Below are positions 1-11,554 of a stretch of DNA of 64,000 nt, in pieces. The notes beneath the pieces were generated by a model. The model was not told where the DNA came from, searched no databases, and saw only the letters and a program-made list of their open reading frames with translations. Made by a program: the position numbers and the translations under genes. The stretch's first letter is position 1. The number at the start of each line of letters is the position of its first letter. This stretch comes from Diphasiastrum complanatum (Eukaryota; Streptophyta; Lycopodiopsida; Lycopodiales; Lycopodiaceae): assembly GCA_029204225.1 (NCBI GenBank), contig CM055111.1, positions 11,923,697-11,987,696 on the forward strand. Direction: 5' to 3'.

Positions 1-107
1 TTGATAAGAAAGGTTTGGTACTTGTCCAAACTTCGAATGGTTGAGAGGCCTTTAGTAGAACATCTGTTATGAATATAGGTTGTTGTTGAAACAGCTTCAG
101 TCCAAAA

Positions 108-512
108 TCACTTCGGAAGTGTCGCATGTGATAACATACACTTTGCCAATTCGATTAAGGTTTTGTTCTTCCTCTTAGCAAGACCATTTGACTGAGGCGA
201 ATAGGAAGTGATGTATTGTTGTTCAATGCTGTTGTTAAGGCAATAGTCCTTGAATTTGTTGGAGATGTATTCTCCTTCGTTATCTAACCTCAGTGCTTTG
301 ATTCGTTTGCCAGTTTGATTCTCAGCATGCTCTTTGTATTGTCTGAATTTGATGAAAGCCTTTGATTTCTGTTTAATGAAATAAACAACTGTTCTTCTAG
401 ACAATTCGTCAATAAAGGTAATGAAGTACTTTGCATTTAGCAATGAGGGAATTTGCATAGGTCCACATATATCTGTATGAACAACATCTAACAGATCTTT
501 TGCTGCATGCAT
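108..512 (-). pseudogene. Copia integrase core fragment with substituted catalytic glutamate
   Basis: The reading frame carries the Copia integrase (rve) core: HTDICGPM with the first catalytic Asp, FITFIDELSR, and RLDNEGEY with the second Asp. The segment that normally reads NGvaERkN reads NGLAKRKN here. The third acidic residue of the D,D-35-E triad, 36 residues after the second Asp, is therefore Lys. Integrase joins element cDNA to the host chromosome; this copy should be inactive. The frame differs from the upstream gag/protease frame, showing a frameshift. Family assignment is firm; loss of activity is inferred from the substitution. Confidence 0.85.
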
Positions 513-648
513 ATGGTTTGATCTAAAAGGAATCTAGTCTGCTTTCCAAAGATGCAGCTATGAAAGATAGGGAGATCGACCTTACCAGAAGGATAGTCGA
601 GATCAAGAACCATGGATTGTCTGGACATGTTCATAACAAATGCATGAT

Positions 649-1131
649 TCAATTGTTTGAGCGATGATGCCATAGTAATGCTTTATTGACTAGAACACAG
701 GTTTTCAAGACTTGACTAGACTCAGAATAACAATGTGCCAATCTATATAAGTAACCCTGCCTCTTGCCGAGTGCAAGGATCTTATTACTCCTATCAATTA
801 TTTTGCATTGATCAGATTCAAATTCTATCTTATGACCTAAATCTGTAATTCTACTCATTGATAACAGATTTGTAGAGAGTTTGCGAACATATAAGACCTT
901 TGATAGTAATTTGAATTGATCATGCTGGAACCGCAATCTTACAGTACCTTCACCTTCAATAGTGTGAGTACTATTGTCACCAAGATGAACAAATTTCTTC
1001 ATGTTGTAAGGCGAGTAGGAGTTGAAGATCTCACGTTGATTGGTCATAAGTTGAGTTGCTCCAGAATCCAAAAACCATGAATCATCCAAGAATGCGCTTT
1101 GATCTTTGACCATGAATGCACCTTCGTCCAC
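649..1131 (-). pseudogene. Copia protease and GAG-pre-integrase fragment
   Basis: The N-terminal part contains WFLDSGATQLMT, the retropepsin active-site motif D-S-G-A-T that processes the polyprotein. A glycine-containing region follows and then the pre-integrase segment, ending with LLWHHRS in place of the usual LWHxRLGH. A stop separates it from gag, although the frame is the same. It is a remnant of the element's gag-pol polyprotein. Confidence 0.85.
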
Positions 1132-1164
1132 TTCGACCTAGGGAGATGATGAAACTATGTTTGC

Positions 1165-1950
1165 TTATTGATTAGGTTGCTTGGCTACATTCTTCGCTTG
1201 GAGAAGTCGGCAATACTTGATCTCATGATTATTGTGCTTGCAATACTTGCAAAACATCTTCTTCTTCGATTGTGGACCTTGAGTCGGCTTCTGATTCGTT
1301 GCAGCCTTCTTGGAGCTTTTCTGCTTTTGTCGCTTCGAGCCTTTATTGACATATAGAGCCTGAGAGGAGGAAATAGACGAAGGGTCTTGACTTCTTCGAT
1401 TATCTTCTTGTAGCAACATAGTGATAACTCTAGTAAGAGTTAAATTTGAGTGTGTCGATATGATCATCACCCAGTTCTCATATGTAGAGGGCAAGCTTGA
1501 AAGCAATGTCATAATTGTGTCTTGATTGTCTATGACGGATCCAATAGTGGCCATCTGTTGCAAGAGATTCTTAAACTGGTTAATGTGACTCTGAAGAGAA
1601 TCACCAGTAGACATTTTGAATGTGAAGAATTTTCTTCATAGATATAACTTAGTAGTTCCGTCCCTCACGTCATATAGTGAGTTCAAAATGTTCCAAACGT
1701 CTTTTGACATTTTAGCTTCAGCTATGTGTCCAATCTGTGTATCTGATATATTGAGGATAATAAACGCAAAAGCTTTACCGTCCTTCGATTCCCACCTTGA
1801 GTCGTCGTCTTCAGGTTTTACTTCTGTACTTGTAACAACATCCCATAAGCTGCTGGCGATTAGCAAGGTCTTCATCTTAAATTTCCACAAATGATAATTG
1901 GATTCATTCAGCCTGTCTGCGATAAGACCGACTTTACTTTGAGAATCCAT
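1165..1950 (-). pseudogene. Copia gag (UBN2-type capsid and zinc knuckle)
   Basis: The start lies at 1950 on the minus strand. The N-terminus (LNESNYHLWKFKMKTLL) and the middle (SLPSTYENWVMII) are typical of plant Copia gag capsid domains. The C-terminal zinc knuckle CKYCKHNNHEIKYC fits CX2CX4HX4C and would bind element RNA. One in-frame TGA near 1620 splits it into a 1636-1950 part and a 1165-1614 part. Confidence 0.87.
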
Positions 1951-2145
1951 CCAGAACTTAGTCTGTCGTTTGTGTCGATGACGCTAAGATGTGGTAATGC
2001 CAACAATAGGAAATTAATTCTCTGATACTGAAAGGTTGAAAAGAATTGAAGAGTATGATATCAAATTGATATCGCGAAAGATATCAAGTCTTAGAGCTTT
2101 CGCTCTGATATCATGTTGGAATCAGATAAAGAAGTAGTGAAATTC

Positions 2146-2157
2146 GCTCTGATACCA
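2146..2157 (-). other. Primer-binding site (initiator tRNA-Met)
   Basis: The minus strand reads TGGTATCAGAGC, the classical Copia primer-binding site complementary to the 3' end of initiator tRNA-Met, directly abutting the LTR end. A degenerate second copy (minus strand TGATATCAGAGC) lies about 44 bp downstream at 2102-2113, inside the leader. Confidence 0.85.
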
Positions 2158-3274
2158 TGTCAAAAAATGATGTGCAGAAGATAGGTCTAGTTCGAAAAGA
2201 AAACGAACTCAAAAAAAGAGACGAATGAAAATAATTCAAGTGTCTAGAAAGAAAACTTTTCGTGCATGGCAGAATAAACTATCTTCCTCTTTCACAATGC
2301 ATGACTACGCCTATCAATTTCAAACAAAACAATAGTGATAGAAATCACGTTTGAACTTATAGTAAATAGCTTTGAAATCGCCAGTACTATAGTGATTACG
2401 TAGCCAAACAATTAAGCATAAGAAATTATCCGACAAATAATTCGTCGCGAAGAAAAATAGAAATGCATACATTCTGAGACGAAAACTGAATGCAATGAAG
2501 GATAGTATTGATTCAATATGAAAACGTAACAGAAGCAAATGAGTACAATAAGTTTCGGATCGAAGCCTCGTACTCTGTGCTATCTCTAAGCGGCTAAAAA
2601 ATGAAAGTCTGAATTAAGCGCAATGTTGATAAGCAGTAGCGCAATAGCAATATTTAAAACAACTCTAAGAAGTGAGCTAGAATGCTCAGGAGTATTCAAA
2701 CTCGTAGGCTTGAGAGAGAGAGAGAGAGCTAACTATTCAAATGCTTCTGATAATCTTAAGATCATTTAAATTGTATGACTATGAACATCCATTTATACTA
2801 AAAAATTAGGTCATGAATTGCGATCGCCAGTTGGCTGGTGATCAGCTGGCATCCATCCGGTCCTTGTCATTGATTGCTAATAAGCAGTGAAATTGGCCGT
2901 AAACGTTTTGTCTGCATAAATGAACCAAAACTGTAGCTCTGTAGAAATGAACTAAAACAACCATAGGCGACACTGTCGAGTTTTTTGCAAAAAAGGAGAA
3001 ATAGAGAAGGTGCCCTTATCTCATTTAGGTTGTCCCACACTTTGCTGAAGTCATTTCCTTAACATTTGAGGCTCTTTTGAAAAAGCGAAAAATGCGACAC
3101 TGTGTTTTTACACGAGATTTCTGTCAGGCAAAAATGCAAAAAAGAGACATTGTCGTAAACTCCGTGTAATTCTGCAGACTTTGTAAACACACGGTTTAAT
3201 CCGCAGAACTGGATAAACAATGGATGAAGATTAAAACCGATTAGTCGATTGGTAAGAAGGAGAATAATCCAACA
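2158..3274 (-). repeat. 5' LTR of the Copia element at 1-2157
   Basis: The inner border is fixed by the primer-binding site. The outer border is placed where the minus strand begins TGTTGGATTATTC, and the inner end reads ..TTTTTTGACA, giving TG..CA termini and about 1117 bp. A short (GA)n run sits inside at 2712-2728. The outer border is inferred from the typical terminus because the partner LTR is not visible. Confidence 0.65.
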
Positions 3275-3590
3275 TGTTTGATTCCTCTAAGGATACTAAA
3301 ATTTCGAGAGAGAACTTGTGGAAGAAAATAGAGGAGCAAGCAATAGAGAACATGGCTTCAACATTCTGATGAAGTAAGAGGGGAGGCAGGTTGTTTGGCA
3401 CTATGGAAAAGGTAGGGCTGACTTAGTTTGTCAAAGGCTTTGTCCAATTTTTTTTCTTAGGAAGGCAACAAGTTTATTGTTGTATAAGGCAATGTCGATC
3501 AAGGCTGCCCGAACATAGTGAATGCTATCAAAGATAGATTTGCCTTTGATAGGGGAGATGATCTTAAATGCATGGAGCTAACTTGATGTC
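3275..3590. other. Noncoding flank of the Copia LTR
   Basis: No open frame or RNA signature is recognisable here. Confidence 0.5.
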
Positions 3591-4070
3591 AATGGCTTTG
3601 GCGTTTAATGAGGTGCTTAGCATTAATCAGAGGAATGAAGTTAGGAATCCATAGACTTCACTTTAGTGGTGTTGCGGAATACAATTTGAGGGTGAATCAA
3701 GTTAGGAACCCACCAAGTTACCAACGTCACTCAAGTGGTGATGCATAATATGCTAATCCTAAGTGCAATAATGATGTCTCCTTGATTTCGCTCCACTAAT
3801 CGCAAATGCAATAATGATGTCTCCTTGATTTCACTCCACCAATCCCAAATGCAATAATGATGTCTATGGAATAGGTCGATCCCAAGTGGTGTTGCGAAAT
3901 ACCATCTGAGGGTGAATGAAGTTAAAAACCCACCAACATCACTCCAGTGGTGCTGCTGCGGAATACGCTGATCCCAAGTGCAATAAGAATGTGTCCTTGA
4001 TTTAAATGCAATAATGAAGTTTGTGGAATAGGCTGATACCAAGTTCAATATGATGTCTCCTTGATTTAAA
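3590..4070. repeat. Degenerate complex tandem repeat
   Basis: The motifs GCAATAATGATGTCTCCTTG and CACTCCAGTGGTG, and phrases such as GAGGGTGAATGAAGTT, recur four to six times. Units of about 50 bp (3760-3870) are nested in a larger unit of about 200-240 bp (3660-3900 and 3880-4070). The copies differ by substitutions and small gaps. I do not recognise the family. Confidence 0.7.
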
Positions 4071-4099
4071 ATAGATGAAAAGTTAATGCAAGGTATTTG

Positions 4100-4172
4100 T
4101 GGAGGAGAGGGGCATCGATCCCCTTACCTATCGCATGCAAAGCGATCGCTCTACCATCTGAGCTACACCCCC
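4100..4172 (-). tRNA. tRNA-Ala (TGC anticodon)-like sequence, probably a pseudogene
   Basis: The minus strand is 73 nt with acceptor GGGGGTG, the D arm TAGCTCAGATGGTAGAGCG, and anticodon stem ATCGC/GCGAT around the loop TTTGCAT (anticodon TGC). The T stem is AGGGG/CCCCT and the 3' end is CTCCTCC plus A. The cloverleaf is nearly intact. The T loop reads ATCGATG instead of TTCGATC, so the internal B-box promoter is altered, and the acceptor stem has one T-T mismatch. It could be a weak functional gene, but the T-loop damage favours a pseudogene. Confidence 0.75.
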
Positions 4173-7100
4173 GACTTGGTAGTAGTTCTCCCCAGTTTAT
4201 GTTGTGAATTATGTTCACTCTCAACTCTCAAGTCTCTATCCTCGTTCTTCATCTTCTATACCAAGTAGAAAAGGAGTAATCAACAGGTAGTGCTCACAAT
4301 GGCTTCAAGGAATAGCAGCCAACACTGCCCACAAACGATCAATTCACTCTACCTATCTATGTCTACAAAGTCTCGTAGTATCAAAACTTGACGCTTCTGC
4401 CAATACCCAGCTCTTCTTTCATGATATACGTTGCTGGAAACAATGGATAAGAAAACGTGTGTGGGTTTCGCCAATTACATCACCAACTATGAAATTCGTG
4501 AGAGAAAATGGGAATCATGAAAAGCCCAGGAATTATTTCTAATATTATTCCACTCTGCCTTCCTGTCTGTGCAATGCAGGCAAAACGATGCATTGGAACA
4601 CATTCTCATAGAATACTTTATGAAAAAAGTTTGCAAGTTGAAGATTGATTGCTTCGGGAAGCCGGGTGGGCTAGATACCTGTGAGGCTTTTAAATTGGGA
4701 ACATCCAATCCAGTTCACAATAATAGCACAGGCAGGTGATTTTTGTTTAGCATGCAGCAACACTTCCTAACATGCACATATCAAACCTAATCAAAACCTT
4801 CTATTGAAGATCTTTAGTCGAATGTGCTCTACTCAACTTCTAGCATTTGCTTCAAGACTTGAATTATAAACTACACAAAACATGTTGAAGATGATGGATG
4901 AAAGGCTAGGCAGTGGATAAAAAGGTTAAAAAACACTATGATACAAGTAAAAGTACATGGTGCTGGTTGATTCTTTTCTCTCCTATTACAAGTGAAAATA
5001 CATAGTCTATTCCGTTTAAAAAATCTGTTTCCTTCCATGATCTATGATCATGATCAGTAAGTAGATCCTACTCAGTTTTCTTGAAACCTTGAAAATGTCT
5101 TAGAAGCAATGAAGTTTCTAAGCTGATTGCTTTGCAATCATGACCATGAAAGCCTTGTCCAAGCTGGGAAATTATATGCCCATGATCCTCCAACATAAGG
5201 AAATTCTAACAAAAAGACTAATTTGCAAAACATGGAGAAGACACTAAACAAAATCTCCATCTTTGAGGTCTTCTAATAGATTATAAACTACATAGATGAT
5301 GTTCACGTCGGGATTTATTATGGATATTGTTGGAGAGTATAGTGAGTGAATCCTCACATCGCGTCACAATAGAGCAAGAGGAGAGGACATGTCATTAATT
5401 TGTGTAGGAAGCCTTGGAATTTTTAGGTTCCGACGATGAGAGTCCAAGGTTTTGAGGGCATCAAAATTATAACCAATGAGATTGCAATGAAAACATGTGT
5501 GTTGAATAATGGCAATGGATCATGGGAATCCCCAATTGTGATCCACCATCCAATCATGTAAGATTTTTGATGATGCAGATTAAGATTAATTTCGTGAAGG
5601 AATATCTATTCTTCAATTATATATTCAATGTTCTCCATTGTGTAATCAAAGTCATCAGTGATTTGGTCAATATCAAGGTAATGGTACGAGAGATAACACT
5701 TTTGTACGTGTTTTTTAAATATGTAAATACATTCGTAATCTAGTTATTTTGTCCAATGTTTTTGGTCTTGCCTTGCAAAGGCAAATACTATGTGTTGAGG
5801 TTGGTCAATGGAGTTTGTGCAAAAGTCAATGTTAACGTAGGTGCCTAAATTTTTGATATGTACTTTTAGGTCTTGTTCATATATATAAGTAATAATACGT
5901 CATGCAAAGTGGAGGCATGCAAAGCAACTACTCATTTGAATGTTACCTATATCATATATCTACCAGTTTTTAGTTCAGCACTACATGCTAGCAAGTATGG
6001 CATATGCAACAGAATGAATCACATAGAAAAGAAAAGCATGGGAACAAATGATTAGGCCTTCGCCTTCGCTTCGCCTTCGGCCTTTTCGGCTTCGGGGAAT
6101 GTCAGGGAATGGTTGCAAGAGTTCACCGTTTCCAAAACCTAGGTGGCATGGTGATGTGGCAAGTGTCTTATAGACCTACTCTCCCTCCATACTGTGCTTA
6201 CAGCGACCAATTTGGTGTCTTGTAGAGAAAGCTTTGGCTATCAGAAGTTTGGCAATTTTTGAACTAAAATTTGCACATTTTCCGTATTGTTCTGATGCAT
6301 TCATGCATGTAACTCAATGTCTTGCTTGTTTGTTGTCGAAAATGTATGGATAGACCTGTATGCATGTTTGGATGCATGATACATGGGTGTTCAGTATATT
6401 GATTAGAAAAAATTTCATGCATGAAGCTATATTTAGCAATTCTAGTTCAAAAAGCTAATTTCCCAGTTTCTAGGCAATTTACGTACAAAATTTGATTTTT
6501 TTAGAAATCATTGCATCTCATATCTGATGCATGCCAGATGTTTCAGAATCTTTTCGGAATGTGATAATAAGTCGAAGCTTTAGATCGATTTTCACAGTTT
6601 AGGTCCATATTGAACGGAATTTCCCAGTTACGTAATTTTGGAAAGAACCATGGATGTTTTGAATATGTTCAAATTCATTGGTTATTGATCAAACAGAAAT
6701 CAGTTGTAAACTGAATGATCTTACTGAGTTGAAATCAGTCAGTTTTTAAGGTCACAGTTCCTTTCACTTTTAGTTGTACATTTTGAGATTTGTCAACTAA
6801 CTAGAGCATTTCTTATTTTTTTGGGGATCAGTAGAGACCAAGTATAGCGCAAATCTTATTGGAATAATTTTTATGTTGATCCATAAGAGGATTTGCCAGT
6901 AATTGAGTGCGGCACTTAATTAGTTGAACAATAAAAAAATAGTCTGTTCATTAGAAGTTAAAGTACTATTGATACCAAATGGAGCTTTTTTCTAGTACAA
7001 ATCTGGGACTTTTAGCCTGAACCATATTTGGAAGGGAGTAAAGAGATGAAGCCTGAGGGATAGTTGATTGGTTGACCCAGTCGATCAGTTTTGTTAATCT

Positions 7101-8400
7101 ACTTTCAATGCCTGAAGTATAATTGATAGCAAACGAGAATAACAATTGTGAATTAATTAAGAAGACTGCCTCTAAAAATTTGGATTCTTGTTCCCCAGAG
7201 TTAATTAGAAATTTGAGAAATCAAAGATTCTAAGGGAAAAGTGAGTGGCAAGTCAAATAATCCATTTATGGAACCATCTCTGTTTTTTGCAATTGGATTT
7301 GGATCTTGCAAGTGATGGCAAATGAAATGTGTTCTCCATACAAGAATCTAGTAATTTAGATTCTATTTGTGGCATTATAGAGTGTTTCTTTATAATGACT
7401 AAGACAACTAAGAGAAATTCTAACTTTTAAAAGAATTAAGTTCTTTTTTTCAATTCTGAAATAGATATTGGATATCTAGGACAATATGGTATTCAGTTTT
7501 GTTGAGATCCATGTTCCTTTTGGGTTGGTGAATAGACAACTAATTTCATCTCTTTGATGCTAGATTGATTAGATCTTGGATTGAGGTTAGGCAAGGAAAG
7601 AAACGATACCTTTTCATCTCGTCCATGCTGGGGTACAATGTGGAGTGGTATTCTTTGAGTAACACTTAAGGAGCATGAGGGATTTCAATGGTTAGATGTA
7701 TCTCCTAGAATTGGTTGTGATTCTGATCCTATAGTTGGATATAAGATAGCCAAATAGTCATTTTTGACTTTTTTGGGCAAAACAAATCTAGATGCAAAGG
7801 ATTCTTGGAGGAAAAGCTGGTGGTATGGGACATCATTGATTCCAATGGGGGATTCTTGGGTGAGAATGATCTGTAGACTGATGGTTAATAATTATTGTAA
7901 TGGCCATACTAACAGTGAAATTCATTGGTTTTTGTTTTAATGATTATGGTTTTGGAGTCCTATAAATTATGATTGATAAATCATAAGATTCTAAATATTT
8001 ATGATTGACAGATCATTGATTGATACTTGAAAGTCATTAAAAGAATATAAGGAAATGTCAAGATTCTTAAGATAATGAGTAATTCTTGATCAATTGGGAG
8101 AGTCAAGGATTTAGATCTGTTATTTGAACTCTAGATTTTTTTACTCCAATGTATGTTTGAGCTTATGTACATCTCATAGGCATTTTCATTAAGTAATTGC
8201 TTACTTATGAGGAATTTGCTTACTTTTATAGATTGTAGTCAAGGAATGCTTGGTACTGTTTTCAACCTAAACTCTCCGGTTAATAAGGAGCAATTGAGTA
8301 TATCATGATTGAATGATTGCTATACTTGATCTTCATGATTGGTCGACTGCTCATCCAATGTATTATGTAAATTTAGTTTATGTGATGATGACAATTGAGT
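4173..8400. other. Intergenic, no gene recognised
   Basis: Only short, composition-driven frames occur. A short CTTCGCCTT-type simple repeat lies at about 6057-6096. Dispersed fragments are A/T-rich and nothing resembles a conserved protein. The right part may belong to the decayed element whose 3' end lies at 8540-8636, but no domain is readable. Confidence 0.5.
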
Positions 8401-8539
8401 GTGTTGAGGACCTTACCCATTTGGAGGACTCATCGCTCAATGTACCTTTGGAATTTGAAAGAGTACTCTAAATCAAAGACAAACAATTGAGAAATCATTC
8501 TATCTCTGAGTGCTTGATTAGGTTGGTTGGTCAGATTGA

Positions 8540-8636
8540 GGATAATGATTCATGGGAAAGAGTTAAAAGCATACAAACTGGGTCTTCCCTAGTTACTCAT
8601 TTTGAGGACAGAACTAGTTTAAGGGGGGAAGAATAA
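8540..8636 (+). pseudogene. 3' end of a Gypsy pol gene plus polypurine tract
   Basis: One frame reads DSWERV...HFEDRTSLRGEE then stop, matching the usual C-terminal end of plant Gypsy polyproteins (T-W-E ... L-E-D-K). It is followed at 8621-8633 by AAGGGGGGAAGAA, a polypurine tract adjoining the LTR. Pol sequence therefore lies on the left of the LTR as well as on its right. Confidence 0.6.
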
Positions 8637-9271
8637 TACATCCATGTCCAGTGTGTGGGATTCGGAATAATTCTTGACATGAATAGCCGGTCACTCCAGT
8701 GTATGTTGTTATTAGTTATGCCTCGTCATTCCGGGCTTGGCCGATAAAGTAATTAATAATCATATGAGGACCCAGACCTATAATTGGACATAGGAGCACT
8801 TGCATGGCGTTTGACTGCTATAATGCAAGAATAGGAGGTCAATTGCTATTCCAGGTTGCATGGGGATCCTAAGAGGAATATTTTCTCCTTCTGGGAGAGA
8901 ATATGTACTAGTGGAAACTCACCCATCTACCAACTGGAATTTTTGATTCTTGTATCTAGGATCCCCTCCTCTCTTGCATTCATTTACCATGCCATGGGGG
9001 TGAAGTGGTTAGGGTATTGACTAGCCATTTCCTGTTGGTTGGGTGGTTTTGCTCCACAAGTGTTCTTTTGGTTGTTTGCAACAGGACTAGAGACGATGGC
9101 TCTAGTAGTGGTATCGGATGTTGTTAGGGTCGAAGTCATATCTTGCTTCCATGTCACAGGCCAGGGCATGGAGGGTGGATCTAGATTGGATCCTACGGCG
9201 AGGTGGATTGTGTGAAGTTCAGTTTCATAAGGTGACGGGCACTTGGCAGTTTGCAGATGAAGGGTGTAACA
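8634..9271 (+). repeat. Gypsy LTR (copy 1)
   Basis: The left border is set by the polypurine tract and the right border by TAACA just before the primer-binding site, giving about 638 bp. The first ~430 bp align, with substitutions and small gaps, to 36228-36668. Shared blocks include TCCCCTCCTCTCTTGCATTC and the block at 9001-9056 (GAAGTGGTTAGGG, then GACTAGCCATTTCCTG). The leading TG appears mutated. Confidence 0.75.
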
Positions 9272-9273
9272 TT

Positions 9274-9285
9274 TGGTATCAAAGC
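9274..9285 (+). other. Gypsy primer-binding site
   Basis: TGGTATCAAAGC lies two bases after the LTR end and matches the initiator tRNA-Met site at all but one base. Confidence 0.65.
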
Positions 9286-9729
9286 ATGTTTGATCAATTC
9301 ATAGCAGGCAAATAGTAAGTTTTGCAATTTGTTGATTGTTGTTTCATTGTCTAAAGCCCATATTCGACTTTGTGTTTGCTTTTTCTCATAAAGTAAAAAA
9401 CTTTTTTGCTTTCTTTCCATTAAAAAAAAAAAAGGAGGGACCATTGTTGGCCTGGATGGGCTGCATGGGGGTCTATTGTGTGGCTAGGAGGGAATAGGCT
9501 AGGGGGAGGTCAACCCCTTGTTGCCTTGTTCCTTGGTGAAAGTGGAAAGGGTGGTGGACTGCCACCCGTTGGGACCATTCTCTCTCTTTGTTGGTTACAA
9601 ATCTTAGTGGAAGCCATGGACAATACGACTTTGATTGTGTTGCGTTCAAGAAGTCTGAGATTTTGTGAGTGTAGGCTTGAGTTGTAAGAATGTTCTTGTT
9701 GTTTACCCATTCTCTTTTACGCTTGAGAC

Positions 9730-10650
9730 ATGGATCCTGGCCCTTTCGCACATCATATGTCTCCTCCTGCTATAGACTCTAATACCTTGAGGTTGGCAAT
9801 CAACAATTTATAGCAACAGATTGTTGATATGCAAGCAAGACATACAAAGGATCAACAAGATTTGAGGGAACTAATGTAGTTAAGGCAATTACGGTATTAG
9901 CCCCTTTTTGCACCAAAAATCTTCATTGGAAAAAAGAAGGACGTGTCTCCTAATGTGGTCATGTCATGGATTGATTGGGGAAATTCACACTTTTCCATGC
10001 ATAATTCTTTCAAAGACAATAAGATCAACCTATAACTGCGAGGTAAAGCATTTACATAGTGGTAGGATTTGAGGGGAAAGCCCAAAGCTTCAAGGGGGTG
10101 GAAGGATTTTTACAAGGCCTTCAAGGTGGCCTTTCTTCCTATCTTGGACGACTTTGAGTCTTATCGTCGCATCATATCGTCGATATGCGACGATACATAT
10201 GAGAAGCCGGCCCCTTGATCTATATTTGCAAGAGTTCCAAGAGGTATATCCTCATTTTGCAATTGGGATAGATCCTCTTTGGTTAAGTTGCATTTCAATT
10301 TGGGTTTTGCCCAAAGATTACGAATTAGAGGTTAGGAGGAATCAATCTCTTAATTACCCTCGATGATGTGGTTCGCTTCGCCCGCACATATAATGACACT
10401 CATATATTGGCGAGGAATGAGCTTGGTGTACAACCCAATGTGACGGATAAGAAACCACTCTTTTCAAAGAAAGAAAAATATAAGGTGAAGGAGATATTTT
10501 CAAGTCCTAGTAAGTAAAAAAAAACATCTACCATGGACCATGAGACCTTTGCAAAAAAGCTAGAAACGACAATATATGCTTTAATTGCATGGAACCATGT
10601 CATATGGCAAAGGGATGCATGAAGAAAAGGAGGCAGGCTAAATGAGGTTA
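9730..10650 (+). pseudogene. Gypsy gag remnant with an intact zinc knuckle
   Basis: A gag-like start MDPGPFAHH lies at 9730. A Retrotrans_gag-like stretch GWKDFYKAFKVAFLP is at about 10097-10141, and the nucleocapsid knuckle CFNCMEPCHMAKGC (CX2CX4HX4C, all ligands present) is at about 10577-10618. In-frame stops and frameshifts separate these blocks, so no Gag can be made. A poly-A/T-rich leader precedes it (9290-9730). Confidence 0.75.
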
Positions 10651-10739
10651 TTTTAAGATGCCAATAACTCCAGCATATCATGTATTGGAAGTATTGGTCT
10701 TTCCTTTGTTAATAATTTTGTTTGTGAGCATTGTTGCTT

Positions 10740-11360
10740 TAATATGGTAGTTTTTGGTCGCCATGACCCGATTCAGATGAATGGGATCGTTGGTGGCCAA
10801 GTTGTAATGGTTTTATTCGATGCCGACTCTACACACAATTTTATTAACTTTAATTTGTTGTAGAGACTAAAGGTGGAAACAGAGCAAAGTGACCACCAAT
10901 ATGTGGCAAAGCTAGCCACAAGGGCAGAAAATCAAGTACGGGGCCAAATAGTCCCTCATCTACAGATTCAAATTCAAGCCTATAAGGACAATTTAGACTT
11001 CCATATTATGAATCTAAATATAGTAGATGTAATATTTGGAAGGAGTGGTTCTATGAGAGGAATGACTATGTAACCCACACTTTGTTGTTCTTGCATAACG
11101 ACTCACTCATTTAATTGAATGGAAATGTGAATATTTCTTCTCCTTATATGCTTTTTGCTTTAGAAACAATTAATTGCATGAATATTGTGGATTGCAATTC
11201 ATACATATGTTGCTTAAAGGATTTTACTTATCATGAGGAATGCAATTTACAAAGTTATAACTTGCAACTAGCACTGTTGTCTAATAATCTAAAAGAAGAA
11301 AATTTGCCAGAAGACAAAACCTTTAGAAAACTTAGACATGAGTTTAGCGACATTCTCCTA
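10740..11360 (+). pseudogene. Gypsy retropepsin-like region
   Basis: The motif VLFDADSTHNFI corresponds to the family's lFDSGATHsFI active site, but D-S-G has become D-A-D, so the catalytic glycine is lost. Further on, NLNIVDVIFG matches the end of the protease fold (..DvILGm). The stretch 11300-11360 (KTFRKLRHEFSDILL) resembles the linker preceding RT. Confidence 0.65.
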
Positions 11361-11554
11361 TAGCAGCTTCATGAGGGTCTTCCCCCCTCTAGAGGAGTCG
11401 ACCATAGTATTAAACTCTTTCATGGTAGCTTGCCTATATTTTTGTTGCCTTATAGGATGAGTACTACCGAAGAAGATGAAGTTTATAGGCAATTGCAAAA
11501 TTACCTTAATATGGGCCATGTAAGGCCTAATAAGTCCCCTTGGGGGGTGTGTTA

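Larger units (their letters stand above)
1..3274 (-). mobile_element. Ty1/Copia retrotransposon, 5' half, degenerate
   Basis: On the minus strand the order is LTR (2158-3274), primer-binding site, gag, protease/pre-integrase and integrase core, the Copia order. RT and RNase H would lie beyond the left edge. Gag and protease share one frame but are interrupted by stops near 1620 and 1135, and the integrase core lies in another frame, so this copy is not autonomous. The second LTR is outside the window, so age and target duplication cannot be read. Confidence 0.9.

Noticed and set aside
3590-4070. CRISPR-like array
   Set aside because: The repeats are imperfect, without regular spacers, and the genome is a plant.
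9193-9751. Several 60-90-codon frames on both strands
   Set aside because: They lie in the Gypsy LTR and leader and match nothing coding.
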